Below are positions 44,552 to 53,853 of a stretch of 64,000 nt of DNA, piece by piece. The notes under the pieces are model-generated. The model did not search any database and was not told where the DNA came from. It saw nothing but the letters and a program-made list of their open reading frames with translations. Each line of letters begins with the position of its first letter. The first letter of the stretch is position 1. The translations under genes and the position numbers were made by a program. The DNA comes from Daejeonella sp. (GTDB taxonomy: Bacteria > Bacteroidota > Bacteroidia > Sphingobacteriales > Sphingobacteriaceae), in assembly GCF_030684675.1 (NCBI RefSeq), contig NZ_JAUXXZ010000042.1, forward strand, positions 1-64,000. The letters are read 5' to 3'.

Positions 44552-46483
44552 CTAGTTATCAAGCGGGCGAACAGTCGGAAGCACAATACTGCTTAAACGC
44601 GCACCTCCATGATGAATGGTTTGTTGAGCTACCCGAATACGGTCGCTGCTGCCAAACGGATCACCTGTGTTTGGGTTGCGGTCAAACTGAGGGAAATTAC
44701 TTGAAGTAATGTCTACCCGAATACGATGACCTGGTAAAAATACATTCGCAGTACCTGTCATTTCAATTTCGTATTCATACACCTGATTAGGTGTAAGTAA
44801 CTTGATCTTATCTAATCCTTCACGGAATCTGGCTCTCAAAATACCTTCTGAGATAGGCATTGCCCTACCATCAGGATAAACATCTACCAGTTTAATCATC
44901 CAGTCTGTATCCGGTCCATCGGTTGCGGCGAATAACTTCATTTTCATCGGACCAGCAATTGTTACCGGGCTTTTCAGAAATTCTGAAGTGTAGACCAACA
45001 CATCTTCCCTGCGCTCCAGCGGGCGCTGATCATATGGGCCGGCCTGGGTTGGTGTTCCACAACAATTATTTCCACCCAAGGTCATGATTGGTGTCTTTGG
45101 ATCATACGTAAATTTATCACTTGCTGCCTTTTTAGGAGCCTCAAAACTTAATATTCCATCACCCCGGACAGAATTTGCATTTCCGCTACTACTCAGATAC
45201 AGGTTTTTGTACTGAGTTCCCGGAATCGGATAATCCTTTTCACTGCGCCATTTATTGATACCCATGTAGAACAATTGCACAGGATCTTCAAGATCCAAAC
45301 CATTTTTGATTCCTTTCAAATGGTAATCGTAAAATTGCAATTCCCTGTTGAACATCTTCATGTTGGCTGTAGCCCCAAAGTCTACAGTTCCAAATGATTG
45401 TGAGGGACCATGTCCCCATGGACCAATGATCATTCGGGCAGCGGCACGTGCTGCAGGAGTTGCTGCCTTATTCCTCATCCCGATATAACCATTAATAGTG
45501 CCCATTAAGAAGATATCAAACCAACCTCCATAGGTATGAGCCGGAACATTCATTTTAGAAAAATTCTCCTCATCACTGATCGACTTCCAGTAATCATCAT
45601 AACTCTCATGGTTAATCCAGTCACGGTAATGCTTAACCGCATAACCAGCACTTTTCAAGTCACCATCCTTTAATGGCAGATGCCATAAAATATTTTCATA
45701 TTTCAATTCTTCGGGAGTGTAAGCTTCAGTATGCCAGTATTGAGGTAGCATAATCCGGTTAGGCATACGAACAACGCCCCAGCCATAATTAAAACTTAAA
45801 CGGAAAGCTCCGCCCATGGTTAACCAGTTAGCATAGATATTGGTTGAGGCTACCCCGGGAAATGCTGCTACCAGATGCGGAGGACTTGCACTCATTGCTG
45901 CCCATTGGTTATGACCAAGGTAACTTCCACCCTGCGTAGCAACCTTACCATTTGAAAAGGGCTGAGCTGCTGCCCACTCGATCACATCATAGCCGTCTTT
46001 AGATTCATCACGAAAAGGATCCCAGTTGCCCTCACTCTCGTAGCGGCCCCTAATGTCTGCGAAAACAACAGCATAACCCTCCTGAGCAAACCTGATCTTA
46101 TCCTGATGGCCACCGTCACGCTGTACACCATAACAGGTACGAATAACAATGGTTGGGTATTTCCCGGGTGCTGCCGGCAGGTATACGTCAGCATATAATT
46201 TTACTCCATCACGCATCGTAATGGTCCTGTAACGCTCTATTTTAATTTCGTTATTCACAGGTTTGCGTAGCAATTCAGGAATATCATTCCTTATTGCAGG
46301 ATCGGCACTGCTAACCATTTCGGAAATAAGCGCATTACTTGTATACATGTAATTTTGGTTGATGGAAGCACCTGAATAATTATTAAATTGATTTCCGGTG
46401 CCCAATGTCTTGCTAGTCTGTCCCTGAGTGCTGATAGCCCCCGAGAGAAAAACTGTCAGAAGTAAAAACTTTAACTTGTTCAT
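44552..46483 (-). CDS. CocE/NonD family secreted hydrolase (X-Pro dipeptidyl-peptidase-like)
   Basis: A 643-residue protein with signal (MNKLKFLLLTVFLSGAISTQG). MRDGVKLYADVYLPAAPGKYP begins the alpha/beta domain; nucleophile Ser is in TQGGSYLGHNQWAA; the acid and His are in later blocks such as GPWGHGPSQSFG. A C-terminal jelly-roll (about 480-643) has LFAATDGPDTDWMIKLVDVYPDG and RIRVDITSSNFPQFDRNPNTG, as in cocaine esterase and alpha-amino acid ester hydrolases. It acts on esters or peptides outside the cytoplasm; the true substrate is unknown. Confidence 0.9.
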   Translation of the reverse strand: MNKLKFLLLTVFLSGAISTQGQTSKTLGTGNQFNNYSGASINQNYMYTSNALISEMVSSADPAIRNDIPELLRKPVNNEIKIERYRTITMRDGVKLYADVYLPAAPGKYPTIVIRTCYGVQRDGGHQDKIRFAQEGYAVVFADIRGRYESEGNWDPFRDESKDGYDVIEWAAAQPFSNGKVATQGGSYLGHNQWAAMSASPPHLVAAFPGVASTNIYANWLTMGGAFRLSFNYGWGVVRMPNRIMLPQYWHTEAYTPEELKYENILWHLPLKDGDLKSAGYAVKHYRDWINHESYDDYWKSISDEENFSKMNVPAHTYGGWFDIFLMGTINGYIGMRNKAATPAARAAARMIIGPWGHGPSQSFGTVDFGATANMKMFNRELQFYDYHLKGIKNGLDLEDPVQLFYMGINKWRSEKDYPIPGTQYKNLYLSSSGNANSVRGDGILSFEAPKKAASDKFTYDPKTPIMTLGGNNCCGTPTQAGPYDQRPLERREDVLVYTSEFLKSPVTIAGPMKMKLFAATDGPDTDWMIKLVDVYPDGRAMPISEGILRARFREGLDKIKLLTPNQVYEYEIEMTGTANVFLPGHRIRVDITSSNFPQFDRNPNTGDPFGSSDRIRVAQQTIHHGGARLSSIVLPTVRPLDN

Positions 46484-46569
46484 GTTTTTTATCTTTAATA
46501 ACCTTAGATAAATATGGATAAATAAGTTCAGGATTCCAACCCTAAAAACTCTGAAAATGAACTTTTTAT

Positions 46570-48879
46570 CTATTTAAAAACAAAAGGAAGGTAAAGTCCG
46601 ACAGATAAATTACGTCCCTGATTATAATACCCGGCATTCAAGTCAGCCTCATCTAAACGACCAGGTTTAAATCTGCTCAAATGATCGTAATAGGCTTTAT
46701 TAAACAAATTGTTTGCGGAAACATTAATTCTCAATGGTTGTTTATTAAGCATTAAGGTTGTTCCCATTGCAAGATTAACCAATGAGTACGCCCCTGTTGG
46801 TGTTTCAAAATTATCCACTCTGCTTTGTTTGAAAACATTATCAAATGCTATTGAAAAGTAAGTACTCTTCAAACCTCCTTTAAACTCAGGTTCTAGTCTG
46901 ATCTCATTCCTCAAGACCGCTGCAGGAATAAATGGAAGAGCCTTGTCCGTTGCCCTATTTACTCCACGGGTATAAGAGAAGCTGTTTTCAAAATGAATGA
47001 CTTCGGCCGGATGAAGTGTCAGACTGGCTTCAATCCCCGATAAATTTGCATTATCTTGTACAAAGCGATAAACCGGAAGTGTTTCATTATCAACCACTAT
47101 AGTTTCATTTCCAATCTGCCTGTTGTAGATATAATTATCAATATGATTGTTGAAAGCTCCCAAGCTGGCACTAATCACATTATTATTAAATTCGAAAGCA
47201 AAATCACCATAATAACTATTCTCAGGATTAAGGTCATTATTTCCAACCTCATACCTGAAGGTTCCCTCATGAACTCCATCAGAACTCAGCTCAGCTATAT
47301 TAGGTGAGCGAAATGCTGATCCAAGATTGGCTTTAAAATTAAAATACTCATTGAACTCTTTTGTGAAACCTAAAGCTCCACTAACATTGGAAAAACTGTT
47401 TGTGAAATTATTGAACTTTGGATTACCATCTTCCTCCATCTGATCACCAGTGATTTTACGGTAATCAAATCGGGCACCCAAATTAAAGGTGCTGCTCTCC
47501 CAGGATTTTTTGGCATAAGCAAAAAGACCTAATTCTCCGGATTTATAATCAGGAATCAGTAATTCCTCTGCTCTGTTCTCATTATTCTGTGCTGAAGCAG
47601 ACAATCCGATCACCGGCTCCCAGCCATTAGCTTCATTGAAATAGTATTTAAAATCAGAGCTGTAGGTCTTTAGGTCAAAAAAGAGGGATGGGTTTATCCG
47701 ATCTTCTTCAAGTTCTCTTCTCTGGTTATTCTGATAAGCCAGAATGGTTCGCAATCTCCCGCTACCCAGCAAAACATGACTGTTCATCGCAACCTTATAA
47801 TGTCTTATGTCCTGAAAAGGAAGAAACAAAGTGCGATCCTTTAACTGCTTATCTGTTAAAACTGAACCATTCTTATCTTCGAACATGCCATCCGCATTCC
47901 TCGAAAAGTCAGGCAATCCGATATTGTTTTGGAAACTGGATAGGTTTAAATGTGCATAACCCCATTTCTTGTTAAATCCGAGCTGACCGCTGAAATTTGT
48001 TTCATTAAATCCTGTATTGGCTATTCTTCCACCTGGAGCATCATAGCTATAAGCGCTTTTTAAGGAAGCCCTGGCACGCCAGATAAATCCATTGCTATTC
48101 CCCTGTAGCATCGCAGAGCTTCCGCTGAGGCCGTTATTACTTTGATAGCTGGTCAAAACTTCAGCCCTTACCTGTCCTTCAGGAGAGGGCAATGGCTCTA
48201 ATACATTAATTACCCCACCCAGTGCATCCGAGCCGTATAACAAACTGGCTGCACCACGCAATACTTCAACACGCTCTGCACTGTACTGATCTACTTCCAT
48301 ACCATGCTCATCTCCCCATTGCTGACCTTCCTGCTTGGCTCCATCAACCAGGGTAACTACCCGGTTGTAACTCAATCCCCGGATTACCGGCTTCGAAATA
48401 CCCCCGCCTGTAGTAACCTGTGAAACTCCGGGAACCTTGGCGATCGCATCAATCAGGTTACCTGATGGTCGGTTAATCAACTGATCCTTAGTAACTGAAG
48501 ATACCGCCGTACTGTTTTTCCGGTTGTCGGTACTAAAAGCGGTTCCGGTAATGACCACCTCTTTCGCCTCAATCACGCTGGAGAATAGGGCGAATTCAAG
48601 ATTAGCCTTAAGTGAAAAATCTATGGTTTGAATCAATGTACTATAGCCGATGTAGCGAACTTCAACAAGAAAACGCCCCTTTTCGGGGATATTGTTGAAT
48701 TTGAACTGACCCGATGCATCTGTCACCACAGAGATCTTAAGGTCCGGAATTGTAACGAGTGCTCCCGGAAGGGTTTCTTTAGATTGCCCATCTATTACCC
48801 GTCCTTCGATTGAGGCTAAATTTGCGTAAGAATTTGAAAAAGTGAATAACAATAAAATATATAAAATAATAGATTTCAT
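46570..48879 (-). CDS. TonB-dependent outer membrane receptor
   Basis: A 769-residue protein: signal MKSIILYILLLFTFSNSYA, CarboxypepD_reg domain (IEGRVIDGQSKETLPGALVTI, about 22-105), plug (SAVSSVTKDQLINRPSGNLIDAI, VIRGLSYNRVVTLVDGAKQEG, about 115-230), and a 22-strand-type barrel ending in VGLYLPFVFK. Within the plug GQQWGDEHGMEVD suggests a siderophore, metal or vitamin type receptor. A gene for a small Cys/His-rich membrane protein ends 84 bases upstream on the same strand and may be its partner. Confidence 0.9.
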   Translation of the reverse strand: MKSIILYILLLFTFSNSYANLASIEGRVIDGQSKETLPGALVTIPDLKISVVTDASGQFKFNNIPEKGRFLVEVRYIGYSTLIQTIDFSLKANLEFALFSSVIEAKEVVITGTAFSTDNRKNSTAVSSVTKDQLINRPSGNLIDAIAKVPGVSQVTTGGGISKPVIRGLSYNRVVTLVDGAKQEGQQWGDEHGMEVDQYSAERVEVLRGAASLLYGSDALGGVINVLEPLPSPEGQVRAEVLTSYQSNNGLSGSSAMLQGNSNGFIWRARASLKSAYSYDAPGGRIANTGFNETNFSGQLGFNKKWGYAHLNLSSFQNNIGLPDFSRNADGMFEDKNGSVLTDKQLKDRTLFLPFQDIRHYKVAMNSHVLLGSGRLRTILAYQNNQRRELEEDRINPSLFFDLKTYSSDFKYYFNEANGWEPVIGLSASAQNNENRAEELLIPDYKSGELGLFAYAKKSWESSTFNLGARFDYRKITGDQMEEDGNPKFNNFTNSFSNVSGALGFTKEFNEYFNFKANLGSAFRSPNIAELSSDGVHEGTFRYEVGNNDLNPENSYYGDFAFEFNNNVISASLGAFNNHIDNYIYNRQIGNETIVVDNETLPVYRFVQDNANLSGIEASLTLHPAEVIHFENSFSYTRGVNRATDKALPFIPAAVLRNEIRLEPEFKGGLKSTYFSIAFDNVFKQSRVDNFETPTGAYSLVNLAMGTTLMLNKQPLRINVSANNLFNKAYYDHLSRFKPGRLDEADLNAGYYNQGRNLSVGLYLPFVFK

Positions 48880-48962
48880 TTCTATGGAATTAGAATTAAA
48901 TAAACGGAATAGACCAGCAGACGGATAAACGCTGCATCACAATTAGAAAAGGAATGAAAAAA

Positions 48963-49307
48963 TTATTCCGTAGGGGGACCTCTTAGGGTAGAGAGGAGTT
49001 GTTCAACAAAATAGGAGGTAGCTTCATTATTCAGAAAAACAGACATCATTGGAGATAATCTGATCTTTTCATAGAAAGAAGTCTTAGTGAAGGTTTTATC
49101 AATATGAACGGCACAAACCCAGCAATAATCGGCTTTGCTTTGAATATTTACCTTTTGGGTACTGCTGGAATTAAGCTGTTCAGATCCTTTGGAAACCGAA
49201 ATTGGAGCGTGGTTGTGGAAGAAATCCAATGGAAGAAGCACAGTGGAAAAACTCAGTAATAAAATTACCGAGAAGCTTAATCCAAATGTCTTTCTAAATG
49301 CTTTCAT
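48963..49307 (-). CDS. Small Cys/His-rich membrane protein upstream of the TonB receptor
   Basis: A 114-residue protein starting at the ATG ending at 49307 (MKAFRKTFGLSFSVILLLSF); the frame is open further up but without a better signal. After one signal-like helix come FHNH (about residue 30) and YCWVCAVHIDK (CxxC with a following His), which could bind a metal or form a disulfide. I know no family name for it. Small proteins with such motifs often precede metal-related TonB receptors in Bacteroidota, which suggests copper, zinc or similar. Confidence 0.55.
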   Translation of the reverse strand: MKAFRKTFGLSFSVILLLSFSTVLLPLDFFHNHAPISVSKGSEQLNSSSTQKVNIQSKADYCWVCAVHIDKTFTKTSFYEKIRLSPMMSVFLNNEATSYFVEQLLSTLRGPPTE

Positions 49308-49587
49308 TACAGTCTTCGGTTCAAATTTAAGAAAAAAAGAAAATATTTCAAAATTCGGGCAAAGGGAGGGTGTAACATTTTTATTATTACATCTCATAAA
49401 ATGGTATTTTCTGCAATTTTTCTTGCATTCAAGTAAATTCAATTTTGCATCCAAAATAATATTCAGCTTTTCGATTTAAATAGTAAATTCAGATATGATA
49501 ATTAATACTAACCATACTCAATTTTACTACTCATAGTCTGGAACAATCTCATTTAGGCTTAATTCCAATTAAAAAAGAAAGATACCT

Positions 49588-50283
49588 ATGTACCAATTCG
49601 AAATTAGAAAGGACAGTATTAAAGAAGTTAGAAAGGCTATACTTATAAAAGTATTAGTTCTATCATTGTTTTTTCTGGGTGGTTTTTCCTACGGCTACTT
49701 TAAAAATCCTAACATTTATGTACTACTTATCATAATTACAATTTTGCTGTTTGTGACAATTTCGGGGTACAATAAAGCTGTAAATCAGCAAATAATACTA
49801 TATGACAGCTATATTTTAACCATTGATAGTGAATCGATTAAACGAGAACAGTATGACACACCGGATATCATTATTAAAACCTCAGATATCAGCAGAATTA
49901 TTAAAAATCGAAATGGGAGCTACAGCATAAAGGGCAATTCACGGGGAAATACAATAGAGGTTCCATCCCTAATAGAAGACTTTGAAAGGTTGGAAAATGT
50001 GTTATCAAGGATAATGCAGATTTCAAAAAAGACAGGAATTCAATTTGAGGACCTGGGAATCATTTTGGTATTGTGTTCATTTGTTGGGGTATACATCTCC
50101 AGGGACAAAATAATTATTGCTGTTTGTGCAGCTATTGTTTTTATAGCTTATAGTTATTCCTTCTTCATAAATCAGCAAAATCAAAATATCGACAGTCAAA
50201 CGAAGAAAGGAAGTTGGTGGTTAGGGATTATATTTGTTATTTACTTCATCAAAGCTGTATATCACCAAGTAAGCGGACTATAA
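49588..50283 (+). CDS. Membrane protein of unknown function with PH-like middle part
   Basis: A 231-residue protein. Two helices near the start (IKVLVLSLFFLGGFSYGYF, IYVLLIIITILLFVTISGY), then a soluble part from about 75 to 150 (LYDSYILTIDSESIKREQYD, IIIKTSDISRIIKNRNGSYSI) with the strand order of bacterial PH-like domains, then two or three more helices (IILVLCSFVGVYI, IIIAVCAAIVFIAYSYSFF, WLGIIFVIYFIKAVYH). Base composition is lower in GC than its neighbours. It stands between two minus-strand genes and no partner is visible. Confidence 0.6.
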   Translation: MYQFEIRKDSIKEVRKAILIKVLVLSLFFLGGFSYGYFKNPNIYVLLIIITILLFVTISGYNKAVNQQIILYDSYILTIDSESIKREQYDTPDIIIKTSDISRIIKNRNGSYSIKGNSRGNTIEVPSLIEDFERLENVLSRIMQISKKTGIQFEDLGIILVLCSFVGVYISRDKIIIAVCAAIVFIAYSYSFFINQQNQNIDSQTKKGSWWLGIIFVIYFIKAVYHQVSGL

Positions 50284-50301
50284 TGCTCCTCAGCGATCCT
50301 C

Positions 50302-51330
50302 TTAAACTTTATCCGGTTCACTTTCCAGTATACCGATCTGGATCATCACCTCAGATTCTTTAACCGGAAACTCTGCATTATTTCTAATAGTCTGAACCAC
50401 TGATTCGAAGAGATCCATATATTTTCCAACAGCAGATGGAACCAATTCAACGGTTTTTTCACCCTGTTCGCTCATCAATGTCAGACGGCCTTCTTTACCT
50501 GCATCCTCATTTCCGAATCCGGGATCACCGGGCTTCATTCCTGCGATCAGCTGATCTTCCTGCTTATCGCAGAATGCCTTTACAAATGAGCCTTTTGTAC
50601 CATGAATGATAATACCCGGCTGGGGATCGGCAACTAGGAGGCTTGTGGTTATAAATACATTCAGTTGATTTGGATAGCTTAATTGAATATGTCCATAATC
50701 ATCCACAAGCGAGTTCTTACGATAAACACCAGTTATTTTTCGATAAGAAAGTGGTTCTCCAAGAATACATATTGCCTGATCAAGCAAATGTGCAGCCAGA
50801 TCATATACAATGCCTGCAGCCGGAATTGGGGTTTCTTTAAAGACTTTCGGACCGATTTCTGCCCTGTAGCGGTCATAACGCAAATGCATCTCAATGATCT
50901 GTCCGAGTTTTCCACTGTTTATCGTATCCCGGGTAACTTCAAAATCGCTCGAAAACCTTCTGTTCTGGTAAACCATCACCTTGCGGTTCAGTTTTCTTCC
51001 CAGATCAAAGATTTCCTTTGCCTCAGCCATTGTCGGTGCAAAAGGCTTTTCAACCAGAATATCTTTTCCAGCCATCAATGCCCTTCTGGAATAATCTACG
51101 TGCGTATTACTTGGGGTATTAACAATAACCAGTTCAATTTCAGGATCATTCAATACCTCATCAAGGGTATTATAACTTTTAACATCCGGATAATCGGCAT
51201 TTACCTTTTTGGTGTTGTGCTCCAGCACCCCTTTAAAATGAAAGCCCGGGTGAACATGAACGAATGGTCCGTGAAATAGCTTTCCCGACATTCCATAAGC
51301 CAGCAAAGCAGTAACGATTGGTTTTTGCAT
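50302..51330 (-). CDS. Gfo/Idh/MocA family oxidoreductase
   Basis: A 342-residue protein; the ATG ending at 51330 is chosen since the upstream in-frame part has no family sequence. AYGMSGKLFHGPFVHVHPGF is the N-terminal Rossmann part, with IVNTPSNTHVDYSRRALMAGKDILVEKPFAPT as the EKP signature. DLAAHLLDQA carries the DxxxH catalytic motif of the family. It is a NAD(P)-dependent dehydrogenase of sugars or sugar-like compounds; the substrate is not clear. A 453-base gene-poor stretch with tandem repeats lies upstream. Confidence 0.92.
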   Translation of the reverse strand: MQKPIVTALLAYGMSGKLFHGPFVHVHPGFHFKGVLEHNTKKVNADYPDVKSYNTLDEVLNDPEIELVIVNTPSNTHVDYSRRALMAGKDILVEKPFAPTMAEAKEIFDLGRKLNRKVMVYQNRRFSSDFEVTRDTINSGKLGQIIEMHLRYDRYRAEIGPKVFKETPIPAAGIVYDLAAHLLDQAICILGEPLSYRKITGVYRKNSLVDDYGHIQLSYPNQLNVFITTSLLVADPQPGIIIHGTKGSFVKAFCDKQEDQLIAGMKPGDPGFGNEDAGKEGRLTLMSEQGEKTVELVPSAVGKYMDLFESVVQTIRNNAEFPVKESEVMIQIGILESEPDKV

Positions 51331-51361
51331 GAACAAATATAGTATTTGAGGTGAAAATAAC

Positions 51362-51651
51362 ACGTAGTCGGTAATAACGCCGACCAATGGGAAATTTAGC
51401 AATAACTGAAGTAGAATGTCTTTGCGAGGAGGTACGACGAAGCAATCTCATTATTAGTAAGATTGCTTCTCAGCAAAGGGCTGATCGCAATGACAAATTC
51501 CATAATATTACGTGGTCGGTGATAACAGCGACCACAGGGAAATTTAGCAATCACTGAAGTAGAATGTCTTTGCGAGGAGGTACGACGAAGCAATCTCATT
51601 ATTAGTAAGATTGCTTCTCAGCAAAGGGCTGATCGCAATGACAAATTCCAT
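51362..51651. repeat. Tandem pair of 142-bp palindromic repeats
   Basis: Units 51362-51503 and 51510-51651 are nearly identical over about 110 bases (period 148). Each contains a GTCGG/CCGAC-type hairpin, then an outer inverted repeat (GTCTTTGCGA 51418-51427 with TCGCAATGAC 51485-51494) around an inner perfect one (GAAGCAATCT 51439-51448 with AGATTGCTTC 51460-51469). The gap 51331-51783 has no real gene; small open frames in it are just copies of the repeat. It resembles dispersed TTGCGAGG...GCAATCT palindromic repeats known from many genomes. Confidence 0.85.
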
Positions 51652-51783
51652 TTCATCTAGAATTCCCATATTTACATTTTATGGATAGCTTTCATTACGG
51701 AAAATTAGGATAAAGAAATCAATATTCCACCCCTAGGATAACTTCTCAAGTCAGATATTCCATTTTTTTACGGACTTTTGTAC

Positions 51784-52122
51784 ATGACCCCAGCAGAAAT
51801 AAACGCCAAATGGAAAGTACTACAAGCGCAGATAGCTAAAGATTTTGATACAGACCTTCCCGATATGAAGGTCATGCTATTTCTGATCGGTGTTCAGGAA
51901 CTCGGCAAAGGTCCGGCAAAATTCAGCAAACGACAGAAAGAAGAATTAATGCATATTGCAAACTGCCGTTTATTCAGTGAGTTGGGTTTTTATGAACTCG
52001 AAGGCCTCGATCAGGATGGTTGGCCACACTGGAAACTAATTAAGCCTATCCCTGCCTATACCCTTCTGGAACAGGAAATGATTATGCGATCTTTGATCAT
52101 CACCTATTTTGATAGTATCTAA
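51784..52122 (+). CDS. Conserved hypothetical protein
   Basis: A 112-residue soluble protein starting at ATG 51784 (MTPAEINAKWKVLQAQIAKDF). It is rich in helices, with DLPDMKVMLFLIGVQELGKG and KFSKRQKEELMHIANCRLFSE, and ends LLEQEMIMRSLIITYFD. I do not recognise a catalytic motif. Its small size and position ten bases before the cyclophilin gene suggest co-transcription. I recall similar uncharacterised proteins in Bacteroidota. Confidence 0.6.
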   Translation: MTPAEINAKWKVLQAQIAKDFDTDLPDMKVMLFLIGVQELGKGPAKFSKRQKEELMHIANCRLFSELGFYELEGLDQDGWPHWKLIKPIPAYTLLEQEMIMRSLIITYFDSI

Positions 52123-52132
52123 TCCTTGAGAA

Positions 52133-52834
52133 ATGAAAAAACTATCTGTTTTCTTACTGATATTTTGCGCCAGCTCAGTTTTCGCTAAACCCAAACATGA
52201 TTTTGTAAAGATCAAAACCAGTAAAGGTGAATGCATCATCATGCTATACAACCAAACTCCTAAACACAGGGATAATTTTATGAAACTGAGCAAAGAGGGT
52301 TTTTATAACGGTACCCTTTTCCACCGGGTGATCAAAGAATTTATGATTCAGGGCGGTGACCCGGATTCAAAAACAGCAAAACCGGGTCAGGCATTGGGTG
52401 AGGGTGACTTGAAATACCGGGTGGAAGCCGAGTTTAGAGACAGTCTTTTCCATAAAAAAGGAGTCCTGGCAGCAGCGAGGGATAATAATCCGCAAAAAGA
52501 ATCCAGTGCCAGTCAGTTTTATATCGTTCAGGGTAAGAAATGGACCGATGCCACACTTGATGATGTACAAATTAAAAGAATGAATGGCCGTATCATTCCC
52601 GAATCGCAGCGCAGGGTGTACAAAGAGCTTGGCGGAACACCACATCTGGATCAGAACTACACCGTTTATGGCGAAGTAGTCAGCGGTATCGAAATGGTCG
52701 ATGCAATCGCAGAGTTTAAAACAGGACCATCTGACCGCCCCCTTGATGATGTTTCGATGATGATAAGTGTACTCAAAAAAGGAGAAGCAAGAAAAATCGA
52801 AAAGAAACTGAATTTAAAACACAACACACTTTAA
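52133..52834 (+). CDS. Secreted cyclophilin-type peptidyl-prolyl isomerase
   Basis: A 233-residue protein with signal (MKKLSVFLLIFCASSVFA). The cyclophilin domain shows NFMKLSKEGFYNGTLFHRVIKEFMIQGGDP (catalytic Arg in FHRV), ASQFYIVQG, and YTVYGEVVSGIEMVD. An insertion of about 35 residues (TDATLDDVQIKRMNGRIIPE) lies between the SQFYI and YGEV parts, common in Bacteroidota members. It folds proteins in the periplasm. It starts 10 bases after the hypothetical gene and ends five bases before exonuclease III. Confidence 0.93.
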   Translation: MKKLSVFLLIFCASSVFAKPKHDFVKIKTSKGECIIMLYNQTPKHRDNFMKLSKEGFYNGTLFHRVIKEFMIQGGDPDSKTAKPGQALGEGDLKYRVEAEFRDSLFHKKGVLAAARDNNPQKESSASQFYIVQGKKWTDATLDDVQIKRMNGRIIPESQRRVYKELGGTPHLDQNYTVYGEVVSGIEMVDAIAEFKTGPSDRPLDDVSMMISVLKKGEARKIEKKLNLKHNTL

Positions 52835-52839
52835 TTTCT

Positions 52840-53607
52840 ATGAAGATTATTACTTACAATGTCAATGGAATCCGTTCGGCTTTAAGCAAGAACTGGCTGG
52901 AGTGGTTAAAAGCCGCAAATCCGGATGTGGTTTGTTTGCAGGAAATAAAAGCCACCCCCGATCAGCTTACAGACTTACTCCTGCTCGAGCAAATGGGCTA
53001 TGAACATTACTGGAATCCGGCGGAAAAAAAGGGGTATAGCGGTACAGCCATTTTCACTAAAATTAGTCCAAAACATGTAGAATACAGCTCCGGAATGGAT
53101 GATTATGACCGTGAAGGACGCATTCTAAGAGCGGATTTTGAAGAAATTTCTGTGATGAGCACCTATTTTCCTTCCGGCTCTAGCGGCGAAGAGCGTCAGG
53201 ATTTCAAATACCGTTTTCTGGAAGATTTCAGGGACTATTCCGATAAAATTAAACTTGAAATCCCAAACCTCGTGATTTCGGGTGATTATAATATTTGCCA
53301 TAGACCAATCGATATCCACAATCCAAAATCCAATGCAAACTCTTCTGGCTTTCTGCCGGCAGAACGTGAATGGATGGAAGATTTTATCAATTCAGGCTAT
53401 ATTGACTCTTTCAGGCATTTCAACAATGAACCACATAATTATACCTGGTGGAGTTTCAGAGCAAATGCCAGGGCTAAAAATCTGGGCTGGCGAATCGATT
53501 ATAATCTGGTTTCAGAAAAATTAAGGGATAAACTGAAACGGGCAGCCATTCTTCCTGAAGCCAGACATTCTGATCACTGTCCGGTTCTTTTGGAGTTGGA
53601 TATATAA
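52840..53607 (+). CDS. xth: Exodeoxyribonuclease III / AP endonuclease
   Basis: A 255-residue EEP-superfamily nuclease: ITYNVNGIRSAL, VVCLQEIKATPDQL (metal-binding Glu), YSGTAIFTK, VISGDYNICHRPIDI (catalytic Asp and Asn), GWRIDYNLVSE and HSDHCPVLLEL (final His). It cuts DNA at abasic sites and removes 3' blocks. It starts five bases after the cyclophilin stop. Confidence 0.94.
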   Translation: MKIITYNVNGIRSALSKNWLEWLKAANPDVVCLQEIKATPDQLTDLLLLEQMGYEHYWNPAEKKGYSGTAIFTKISPKHVEYSSGMDDYDREGRILRADFEEISVMSTYFPSGSSGEERQDFKYRFLEDFRDYSDKIKLEIPNLVISGDYNICHRPIDIHNPKSNANSSGFLPAEREWMEDFINSGYIDSFRHFNNEPHNYTWWSFRANARAKNLGWRIDYNLVSEKLRDKLKRAAILPEARHSDHCPVLLELDI

Positions 53608-53673
53608 TTTTTAACAAGAGTGATATAATGCGGAATGGATCAAAGTTTAAGAATTCTGTCTGATGTACATAAA

Positions 53674-53753
53674 CCCGATTGAAGCGGATACCGGCCTGTG
53701 ATCAAGGCCTGTGGAGTATAAGCAAAAAGCGGGGCTTGCTTTAAAAAGCTCCA
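53674..53753 (+). other. Structured intergenic element (possible dispersed repeat or RNA)
   Basis: In the gap 53608-53853, which has no gene, the segment starting CCCGATTGAAGCGG folds into a GGCCT/AGGCC hairpin (53693-53709) and an AAGCAA/TTGCTT hairpin (53720-53741), then AAAAAGCTCCAC. Segments of this type (GATTGAAGCGG..., GCGGG..., GCTCC) recur in genomes of Flavobacterium and Pedobacter, as I recall. No second copy is in this window. Confidence 0.45.
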
Positions 53754-53853
53754 CATCAGCGCATTTCCAAAGAAAGAACCCTCAATACCCGCAAAGAAGC
53801 ATAATAAACCCTATCATTAGATGTAATAACATCAAAATCCGGTATTTGTCGAA

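Noticed and set aside
50683-51279. 198-codon open frame on the + strand
   Set aside because: It lies wholly opposite the Gfo/Idh/MocA gene, has no recognisable domain and is rich in rare patterns for a real protein.
51233-51599. Two overlapping open frames that both begin MRLLRRTSSQRHSTSV
   Set aside because: They are translations of the two repeat copies and share the same start because the DNA is duplicated; not genes.
51362-51651. A CRISPR array
   Set aside because: There are only two units, they are 142 bases long with no unique spacers, and no cas gene is near.
53674-53753. A tRNA or 6S RNA near the 5-FTHF cyclo-ligase gene
   Set aside because: It lacks the T-loop and acceptor pairing of a tRNA, and the long rod-like fold of 6S RNA is not seen. 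The 6S-ygfA linkage is known from Proteobacteria only.
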